42,659 bases of DNA from Phytophthora quininea (Eukaryota; Oomycota; Peronosporomycetes; Peronosporales; Peronosporaceae): positions 1-42,659 of the forward strand of contig JAAVTG010000309.1 in assembly GCA_011947345.1 (NCBI GenBank), read 5' to 3'. Position 1 is the first letter of the stretch, and the number at the start of each line of letters is the position of its first letter. A program made the translations under genes and the position numbers. The notes under the pieces were generated by a model, which did no database searches, was not told the DNA's origin, and was given only the letters and a program-made list of their open reading frames with translations. This document shows positions 22,853 to 30,500 of the stretch, in pieces.

Positions 22853-22967
22853 GTCATACCAAAAGGACGTGTTCATACCAAAAGGACGTGTTCATACCAA
22901 ACCGGACGAGTTCATACCAAACCGGACGATAGCGTTCATACCAGTATGGACGTGTTCATACCAAATG
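22853..22967 (+). repeat. Left array of TTCATACC repeats (six copies)
   Basis: Six TCATACC cores spaced about 18-25 bp (near 22854, 22873, 22891, 22911, 22936, 22956), with linkers such as GGACGTG or GGACGAG. The array lies about 65 bp beyond the stop of the recombinase gene. GACGAGTTCATACCAAAC recurs in reverse complement in the right array. Confidence 0.8.
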
Positions 22968-23032
22968 TTATGATTTGTCGATACGTGTCAATACTTGTAC
23001 GAACTTGGTGCTATGTAAAGATACGAATCGTT

Positions 23033-24892
23033 CTACAATTGCGCCGAATAGTCGGGGAGGTGCTTGGCTGGGCGAGTAGCATTGCTGCGGTCATTACGAT
23101 CTTTTCTAATGAAAGAAGCGAGCATGGCAATGGACAAAGTGGCTGCGGTCGCAGAAGCTTGGGCACCGGCGTAGTGACTCATATAGTAGTCACGATAAAC
23201 AGGTATCACACGCGCTTTCCAGTGCGACTTGTCTGTTTCTCCCATGGTTGTCGCAAACAGCGCGACATCTTCTCCAATAAGCTTAGCAACACTGTACCAG
23301 CTACGAGAGATTCCTGCGTTGACGCGCTCCGACTTTGTCCATTGCGATAGAGGTTTGAACAAATGTAGAGACGTGTCGGGAAGCCACCACATCAAGCTCA
23401 TATGAACCCAGTCTTGAACAACTGGAATCTCAGGAGACCGATCATGCTGAATTGACTCTGACGGGGGTGTTTGTAGCGGAGCTGGGTCTACGGGAGGGGC
23501 ATTGTCTTGTGTTGTTACACAACTACGGCTTGCAATAAGCTCCTGCATCTGTTCCTTCATTTGGACCATTAGGCTTTCGAGATGACGTAGTCGCTTCACG
23601 ACAGGACCTTCCTCGATATTTCTGCTTGCCTCGTATGGAGCACTGGGACATCCATGCAAATACGCCTTATCTGGAGCCAAACAGTCGGCGAGCTCACTTT
23701 CCTCGGATTGTATGGTAATGTCTAGAAGATATCGGACCAAGGTCTCTGTGGATTCCGATACGCTCCAACCGGCCCACCATTTGATCATTCTCAGGGACCA
23801 GCGTCGTGCAGGTTTTGCGTACATGAAGCGGTACTGGGCACCAGCGCGGCGAAAGGTATGAGAAGTAAACCAGCAGTTCGACCAGTGTTTCGCCACGTAT
23901 CCGGGAGTCTTGTCGCCATAAGCCACCAATCCCCTCACGATGCAATTGAGGAGAGTTATGAACGTTTGTTCAGACATACTTCTCCCCCAACCGACGGCCG
24001 TGTTCTCGCAACCTGTGCCCTGCTCTTTAGCCTTGAGTTTCTTCTTGCTTATCCCTGTCAGCGCAGGAAACACGAAGTCGTCATCACTCCATTCGTGACC
24101 CTTGGTGTTTGTGGCGTACTCAATCCAATTGCACAAGTGGAGGTACGCATCGATAGCTGCCTCATCTTTAGAGAGATGGTGCATGTTGTAGGCTCTCCCC
24201 TCGGCCACGGCAGTCTTGCGATTGTATAGCGCATATGTGCCGAATTCGATGGTTTCTGTCGGATTGATCATACTGGGGCGAATTTGACGAATTGACACAT
24301 CCTTCCATTTCAAAGTGAGAACTTCGTTGATGCGACACATCCCATAGAAGGCAAAGGAGGAAACCGCTTTGAACCATACCCGACTTGCTTCGCTGAATCC
24401 ACACCTTCCCGCCGGAGAATCAAGAAACGTGTGCAGAACAGTGATCATTTCTAGTGAAATCGGCACCGCTTTAGCTGGAACATATTCTGTCGCCTTTCGC
24501 TTTTTCAGTCCGCGCATGAACTGCCGTACGAAAGGGGCACGGGCAGGGTTTCCATAGCCTTGAAGTTTGCCGGCGTCGTTTTCTCGGACTGCCCACGTGT
24601 TCACGTCTGTGCCGTCGCTATTTTCGTGGGAAGAGAAGAAGCTGGCCACAGCCGACCTAGCCTTCTCCGCTGTTTGAAGCGAGACGGAACTGGATGCTGA
24701 AACACTCTGCAAATACGCCACTAGGACGACAGGAAGCTCGTGATGACGCTCTTTACGCGGGTCCGGATAACCATTTTCAACGCAGAACTCTGCAAACTTC
24801 TTGAAACTTGCCTCGTAAACTGTCTGTGTGGTCTTCTTGATCACTTGGTTCGCCGTTTGCTGGCCTTCTTTCGCTAGCTCCTGAACACCCAT
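23033..24892 (-). CDS. Tyrosine recombinase (Crypton-type, 619 aa)
   Basis: One uninterrupted exon. The N-terminal ~200 residues form a core-binding-like helical region. The catalytic domain has box I arginine in YGMCRINEVLTLKW, box II TSHTFRRAG (H-x-x-R), the later W/H position in IKWWAGWS and the nucleophile tyrosine in ETLVRYLLD. All catalytic residues of the family appear present. The C-terminal ~200 residues (with HLFKPLSQWTKSERVNAG and RSWYSVAKLIGEDVALF) may be a DNA-binding tail similar to the GCR1_C domain reported in Cryptons. The enzyme would cut and rejoin DNA through a 3'-phosphotyrosine link, without RNase-H-type transposase chemistry. It is the longest unbroken frame in either mobile element, which fits recent activity. 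Confidence 0.85.
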   Translation of the reverse strand: MGVQELAKEGQQTANQVIKKTTQTVYEASFKKFAEFCVENGYPDPRKERHHELPVVLVAYLQSVSASSSVSLQTAEKARSAVASFFSSHENSDGTDVNTWAVRENDAGKLQGYGNPARAPFVRQFMRGLKKRKATEYVPAKAVPISLEMITVLHTFLDSPAGRCGFSEASRVWFKAVSSFAFYGMCRINEVLTLKWKDVSIRQIRPSMINPTETIEFGTYALYNRKTAVAEGRAYNMHHLSKDEAAIDAYLHLCNWIEYATNTKGHEWSDDDFVFPALTGISKKKLKAKEQGTGCENTAVGWGRSMSEQTFITLLNCIVRGLVAYGDKTPGYVAKHWSNCWFTSHTFRRAGAQYRFMYAKPARRWSLRMIKWWAGWSVSESTETLVRYLLDITIQSEESELADCLAPDKAYLHGCPSAPYEASRNIEEGPVVKRLRHLESLMVQMKEQMQELIASRSCVTTQDNAPPVDPAPLQTPPSESIQHDRSPEIPVVQDWVHMSLMWWLPDTSLHLFKPLSQWTKSERVNAGISRSWYSVAKLIGEDVALFATTMGETDKSHWKARVIPVYRDYYMSHYAGAQASATAATLSIAMLASFIRKDRNDRSNATRPAKHLPDYSAQL

Positions 24893-24956
24893 CTGATCCC
24901 AGCGCAGGAAATTCTGGAATGGCCGCGTGGCAGCTTCGGATATGTGATCATCCCTT

Positions 24957-25026
24957 TTGGTATGAACTCATCCTGTTTGGTATGAACTCGTCATTTCTTG
25001 TATGACCACGTACTTTCTGGTATGAC
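24957..25026 (-). repeat. Right array of TTCATACC repeats (inverted)
   Basis: GGTATGA cores at 24959, 24979 and 25019, plus a TTGTATGA variant near 24999, all opposite in orientation to the left array. The array lies 64-134 bp upstream of the recombinase ATG, so it could serve both as recombinase binding sites and as part of its promoter. Confidence 0.75.
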
Positions 25027-25331
25027 TGCACTCGAATACTTTCAAATTTTCTGTGTAGATGAACTTTCAAAAAAGTCAAAAATGAAAACTCTTTTAGGTG
25101 CTAAACTGTAATTGGTCAAATAACAGCAGAATGTTGTTTGAGAAAGAAGAAGTAGCTTCAGCGGAACCTCCATACAAATTCCAAACAAGTAGTTGTTGAT
25201 TCCTCGTACCGAAACAACGCTAAAAGGGCGCCATTAGGGTTAGGGTAGGTTTAGGTCATTTTCAATACAACTCGCAAGATGTCTGAAAAAGAGTCTTCTA
25301 TTCGGATGTTGTTTCAGGAAGAGTAAGCTCT
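25027..25331. other. Non-coding right flank of nested element with right terminal inverted repeat
   Basis: No gene is seen. ATGTTGTTTGAGAAAGAAG near 25132 is a degenerate internal copy of the terminal sequence ATGTTGTTTCAGGAAGAG at 25306-25323. TTAGGGTTAGGG at 25234-25245 resembles telomeric repeat DNA but only two units are present. Confidence 0.5.
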
Positions 25332-25335
25332 ACTT

Positions 25336-25492
25336 CGTTATTTTCTCCAACAGTCACAAGATCTCGTTTACATCTTGTCGTCGAGCAGCTTCCTGTTGCT
25401 CTCCAACTCGCTTCCTCAACGCTAAAGTGACCGTAAAGGCCTTCGACACCGGATAAGTTCTATCTGGAGTGGAGTCGACCATATTTACAACA
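25336..25492 (+). repeat. 3' LTR, last 157 bp
   Basis: Continues the LTR exactly where 21680 stopped (CGTTATTTTCTCC onward). It is identical by eye to 16174-16330 and is followed by the target duplication GGTAA. Confidence 0.93.
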
Positions 25493-25637
25493 GGTAAGGA
25501 CTGGAGGCGACGACGAGATCCCCATAGTCGTTCTCCTTGGGGGTCATCTACCTGCTGCGCCCTTGCTGGTCATGAAAACGATCGGATTGAATTTAAAAAT
25601 TCAAGACGCTCAGTATCGTTGCAGTTCCAATCACTAG
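25493..25637 (+). pseudogene. 3' part of the gene split by the retrotransposon
   Basis: Removing the element and one copy of GGTAA brings this segment into the same frame as 15837-16086. It then reads 47 codons (GGDDEIPIVVLLGGHLPAAP, then LLVMKTIGLNLKIQDAQ) to a TAG at 25635-25637. The frame continuity across 9.4 kb is the main evidence. The family is not recognised. Confidence 0.55.
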
Positions 25638-25651
25638 AGCTATGTGGTTGC

Positions 25652-26001
25652 CTACTTCTGGTCCCGGAGCGTGATCTGCATGCGGTCCTCGTAGCTCTGT
25701 TTCTTCTTGTCCTCCTTGCCAGACGCTGCGAACATGGCGCCGCCGGCCACGGCCACCACCGTGGCGGTCTGCGCCACCACGCGGGCCTGCATGAACAGGT
25801 TGCCGAGCTTGGACTGGCCGCGGTGGAACGTCACGAGGCCGCCCAGCAGCACGGCCGACGTGAGTGCGCAGCCCAGCGGCACGAGTGGATCCTCCTTGAC
25901 GCGCGACCAGAGCGACTTCCTGCCGCCGTAGCGCTCGTCCTCCATCCAGCTAAAGTCCCCACGGCATACACGCGCTCCGGCTGCTCGCGCTGCTCCGGCA
26001 T
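25652..26001 (-). CDS. HIG1-domain mitochondrial inner-membrane protein (Rcf1-like)
   Basis: About 116 aa. The HIG1 signature is clear: SRVKEDPLVPLGCALTSAVL, first membrane helix, HRGQSKLGNLFMQARVVAQ, then a second helix and a charged C-terminus. HIG1/Rcf1 proteins bind cytochrome c oxidase and stabilise respiratory supercomplexes. The ATG at 26001 gives MPEQREQPERV, which lies one base out of frame with the domain. A missing base in CCCC 25957-25960 (plus strand) explains this and makes 351 nt. Without that repair, the upstream frame is an alanine-rich run of no clear meaning. The gene starts divergently from the WDR25-like gene. Confidence 0.85.
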
Positions 26002-26099
26002 GGCTGCTTGGTGGCCGATTCACTTCTGAAAACGTGAGGCTACTACGTACTACGTACGTCTCTTGGACGTTTCTTCGAGGTCAGGCACGCTGCGTATTG

Positions 26100-27317
26100 T
26101 TGATTGGCTGAGGACGCCATCCTGGGATATGCGTCTTCGCCTGAGGCGAAGGAAGGGCGAGTTCAGACGGGAGGTTGCGGGTCGAGTTGCAGAGTCTCGC
26201 CACCAGAGCATGCGAGAGGAGGAAGCTTTTGCGTTCCGAGGCTACCAACCGAAGTGACGGCGACGTGCAGTGGTAGAGGAGAATGCTATCGCAGTCGCAG
26301 AACCCGTCGAAGAAGTGCCGTTGCTACAGTCGCTAAGATCTTCTCCGGATGGACAGCAGGGCGAGACGAAGCTGCCGCTGTGCAAGAAGAATCGGCGGAG
26401 GTTTGTGGGCCATGGCAAGAGCGTCAATGAGCTGTAGTGGCATCCGGAGCTGTTCCTGTCGGCCTCCATGGACACAACTGTGCGGGTTTGGAACACTTCA
26501 TCTGGTGGTGGTTATCGACGAGTGCTGACACAGCACTCGCTAGGCGTTAAACGTGCCAAGTGGTCGCTGGATGGGAGGACGGTGCCGTCGGGTGGCTACG
26601 ACGGTCTTGCTTGCTTTGTCGACGCTGAGACTGGTCAGATACAGCAGCAATTACGGCAGTGCAAGGTCACTGCAACCTCAGCACAAGTGGAGCGCATTAC
26701 TGCAGTGTGTTTCCATCCAACGGATCCGAAGTCGGTGCTGGGTGGGGTGGGACGGACAAAGGCTGCATTTACGGACACGATCACCGCTTGAAAGACCCGC
26801 AGCGTCAAGTCAACATGTACTCAAGATCGTTCAGCGACGTGCACGACCTGGTTTGTGTTGGAAATCTTGGCCAGCACTTTGTGTCTAGCGCTGGCGTGCT
26901 CCAGCGCGACGCTAGCAACCAAACACTGCTGGTTTGGGACTGGCGCTCATCGACGCTGCTCTACGATCGCTTGGACCACACCATGCTTGCCCACTCGTGT
27001 CTGCGAGCGCACCCTACCAAGCCGTATTTCGCGGTGCATTGCAGTGGCAACTACGTGTCGCTGTATTCTTCAAATGCTCCGTACAAGTGTCTGAAAGGTG
27101 CTAGCGTCGACGGGCGCCGCCCACCTCTTCGGTTTGAAGGAGGCCATGAAATTGAAGGCTACGACATTCAGTGCAGTTTTTCGCTTGATGGTGGACGTTC
27201 GGCGACGTGTGGTGCTGTACTTTCAAGTGTATGGCCGAACAACCCCGTGTACTTGTGCCGAATACCCCAAGTCTACTAACTGGCAGTGGCGTGGGAGACA
27301 TCGACCTCTTTCAATAA
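26100..27317 (+). pseudogene. WDR25: WDR25-like WD40 protein, broken copy
   Basis: The order of segments follows WDR25, a Prp17 relative: GHGKSVNEL/WHPELFLSASMD, TTVRVWN, HSLGVKRAKWSLDGR, SGGYDGL, AVCFHPTDPKSVL, CIYGHDHR, FVSSAGVLQRDASNQT, LLVWDWRS, HPTKPYFAVHCSGNY, and RFEGGHEIEGYD. The family is implicated in pre-mRNA splicing-related complexes. The frame has a TGA at 26255-26257 and a TAG at 26435-26437. The TAG is where relatives have CAG (NEL-Q-WHPE). Frame changes follow near 26750, 27200 and 27275. The expected N-terminal GYASSPEAKE appears at about 26128 in another frame, with no ATG before it. Two nonsense codons cannot be explained by base loss, so this may be a true pseudogene. Confidence 0.75.
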
Positions 27318-27558
27318 CGACGCCGATTTTCTGACTTTTTCTTTCCAAGCACATACCCGGGACGGAGTACTCGACCGCGGCGATCGGCTCCGGCAGCTCG
27401 AGCTCCCACATTTACATTCCCTTCGGTCGCGGCTTGAACGAGCGAACAAGCTGCTCATAATTGCCCAAAGCTGCGGACTAATTGAGCAACCGACTTCGAC
27501 TCGCCGCGAAACGACGCGATCTTAGCGTGCTGTTCCAGTCGAGTTCTTCCTCGCTGCC

Positions 27559-30500
27559 ATGAACGGCTACCTCCGCAGCAAATGCTCGTCGGAGCAGCAG
27601 CTACTGAATGAGCTGGCCAAGCTGCTGGCCGCCAAGGAGTTGGCTTCGCGTAAGATGGCGGACGTGCTGCGCGCACTCACTTTCTTCTACACTTCGGCGG
27701 TGCGAGGTGCTCGCATCCCGCAGTCGCTGCTCAGCGGTCTGTGCTCGCTGCTGCCACAGCTCAAGGACAAGAAGGAGTCGGTGCTGCTCAAGGACGAACA
27801 CCAACGCATCGCCCGCATCGCGCTGTGTCTGTTGGGTCGTCTCATCGACCAGTTCGAGATCCACAAGCGACTGCAACAGGAAGCGGACATCCAAAGTGTC
27901 GACATGGCCGAGTCGGTACTCAGCAGCTTCGTGACGACGCTGGAGACGGCGGTGATGACTCCGTCGGGTCTGCTGCTGCCGAGACAAAGAGCGACTCTAA
28001 GGGTGTACGCTCAACTCTGTCGAGTTTTTGGCAAGAGAGAGCACTTGGTCTCGTTCATTGGGACGTTACTGCAGCAGTCGCCTGTGCTGGCGGAAGTTAT
28101 AGTGGATGGAAAGGGCAAGCGTGGACCAGCCCCAGGTCCGGCGCAGTTTGCGGCAGTGGCAGGAGCGTGCCATGCCCTTCGCTTCCATACTCTAAAGGAC
28201 GAGCAAGTGATGTCGCTGGACAAGTTGATACAACTCGCGTTCAGTATTCCTGCAGGCACTGGCGCTCGCCATGCAGCCAGCACATTGCTGGGGTTTCTAT
28301 CAACCCCGTTGAGCGAAGATAAAACGTCTCATGCAGTGACTGTGGCCAAAGCTATTGAGAAGTATCTGATAGCAGCACGTCCACGGTCTTTCGTGAGCGG
28401 TGACTCGCTCACGTCGATTCAGGTGCTGCGGATCTGTGGACATTTACTGCGATCACCTGTGCACAACGACACCAATGTTGACTCGAAGTTGGTGAACACA
28501 CCGACAGAAGATGGTCAGCTGCAGTCTTCGGAGCAGAGCCCTTCTCTCCAAGGCTTTTTCGTCTCGAACGCCGTGGCAACGCAACTTCTGGATTATTTGG
28601 TGGGTGTAATTCAAAGTGTGGGCGGCGACAACTCTGCAGCAAAATCTTCTGTTTCTCCGGCCGTAGTGCTTGTAGCCACAGAGGAAGCTTTGCGGGGGTG
28701 CAGTCCTGAAGCAAGCATCATCAAGCAGTCCAAATGGGGTTCCAGCTGCCTTTTCGAGCTAGTAGCGGCAGCATTACTGTCAATGCTTCCAACGCAACGT
28801 GACTCTTGCAGCACAGTCACACTGCACCGCGTGTGCCGTGCTGTACAACTTGTGGCGGAACGACTCGATGCTACCACACTGAAGCTGAACGCGTCATCGG
28901 GACAATCGTCATCAGTTCCAACGTATTTGACCCATCTCGCAGTCCGGATCCGAGAGTTGACGGAGCACAGCAACGCGTTCGTCGCCTGCGAAGCCTTACG
29001 TGCTCTCGTGTGGCTTATCCCTCGCTACTACGACAGCGCCAGAGATGAAGATGGCTGGTCCGGTATCTTCTTGCAGCTCGAGACGCTGCCCTTCAACCGC
29101 ATCCAACCAGAACGACGCGCTGCAATCGCATGGACACTCTTCCGACGAGGTGTTTCCACCCCGAAAGCGTATGGATATTCCATCGAGACGAGTCTATTAT
29201 CTGGCTGTCTTTGGGTGGTGTTGGCGTGGTTTCGAGTACGACCATGTGGATGGCATGCTGCTTTGTTTACAGCAATTTGGCACAGTGCACTTCGTGAAGA
29301 TCTCTCGTCTTTGGGTGACGCTGTTTTCTTCTCTATCAACGAGTTGCTTGATTATCACTGCTCGCCAACAGAGGCTGCAGCTGAGGATTGTCTCGTGGTT
29401 AAACAAACTACGCTTCAATTCCTAAGTCATCGTGACGGAGGTGTGCGCTACGCTCTTCGACATGACACATGGAGCCGTCCTTTGCTGCTGCGGCTGACCA
29501 AGCAAGCGCTGTTGGAGACCGGCACTTCACAACGCATGAGTGCCCGAGCACTCTCGCAACTGCACAAGGAAGCTATTGATCAAGGATTGAACTCCCTGGA
29601 ACAGCAATTAGCTGCAACGCTATCGTTTATAGAGAAGCGGTCACAGCGAACACGACCAACTATTGTGCTACCAGGGAAACACGAATTTCCTGCCCGTGAC
29701 GACCCTGTTGCAGCTTTTAACGCTTCTACGTCCAACTTTACAACCATGGAAAGTGATAGCAACCGGTTTAACAGCTTCACTGCGCCTGTGAATGCATTGC
29801 AGACGCCCGCTTCAGCATTAGTCGATTGGGATTCAACCGACACGACGAAGATTGATCAGCTGCCACACGGTGACACTTCAAAGACCTCTCAAGATGTTGC
29901 ATTTGACTGGGGAGATTCAAAAGACAGCGAGACTTTGCCCTCCCATGAGAACCACGCAAATGCATTAGCAGGATGGGGACAAGAGCAGCCCACTGAAGAC
30001 AGAAGCGCTGCCACCAACGCATTCAACGAGTTTTTACCGACGCCTACGGCAGATTGGGGCGATATTACCACACCGCCAGCAGATTCTGGAGGGGTTTCTG
30101 CAAATACTAATGCGTTCGGTGACTTTGAAGGGACTGCAGCGACAAACAATGACACATTTTCTACTGAATGGACCGCGACGACGTCATTTACGACGGGGTT
30201 CGAAGAGCAATCGAAAACTACGGGCGATACGTCCTTCGTACACTTCAGCGAGTCGGCACAAGTAGACGACACAAGTTTTTGCAGCACTACGCCAGACGTA
30301 AAGTATTCGACGGCTACTGCTATCACTGCAGTTGCTGCCACTGCAGCAGCATCCGGAACCAGTACAAACCTCACTCAGGAAACCACGTTCACAGCCAATT
30401 TCGACACACCGTCAAAGCAAATAGCAACTGAAGAGTCGTTCACAGACTTCGGTGCGCCAACGGAGAGCACGACGGAGGAAGTGGTGGCGCCGCCCACCAG

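Larger units (their letters stand above)
21681..25335. mobile_element. Nested tyrosine-recombinase element (Crypton-like) with short terminal inverted repeats
   Basis: A 3.65-kb insert interrupts the 3' LTR after its base 87. ACTT occurs at both junctions (21677-21680, 25332-25335) and may be a 4-bp target duplication. CCTGAAACAACAT at 21686-21698 is repeated in inverse at 25306-25318, close to both ends. Inside are a plus-strand zinc-finger/J-like gene, an array of a TTCATACC repeat, a minus-strand tyrosine recombinase gene and a second, inverted array. Cryptons are the known eukaryotic DNA elements with tyrosine recombinases and are reported from oomycetes. They are described as lacking terminal inverted repeats, so either this is an unusual type or one element lies inside another. 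Confidence 0.7.
16087..25492 (+). mobile_element. Ty3/Gypsy chromovirus LTR retrotransposon, interrupted by a nested element
   Basis: The 5' LTR is 16087-16330. The 3' LTR is 21594-21680 plus 25336-25492, split by the nested element. LTRs start TG and end CA. A 5-bp target duplication GGTAA flanks the element (16082-16086 and 25493-25497). Gene order is gag, protease, reverse transcriptase, RNase H, integrase, chromodomain, as in chromodomain Gypsy elements. Without the nested insert the element is about 5.75 kb. The two LTRs look identical over all 244 bp, so the insertion is recent. Frame breaks in gag and pol are nearly all single-base losses in homopolymers, so the copy may in fact be intact. 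Confidence 0.93.

Noticed and set aside
22853..22967. CRISPR-like array of TTCATACC units
   Set aside because: The core is too short, the spacers are only about 10 bp and similar to each other, and an inverted partner array flanks the recombinase gene.
23033..24892. DIRS-type retrotransposon as source of the tyrosine recombinase
   Set aside because: No reverse transcriptase or RNase H accompanies it within the insert. The only RT belongs to the outer Gypsy element.
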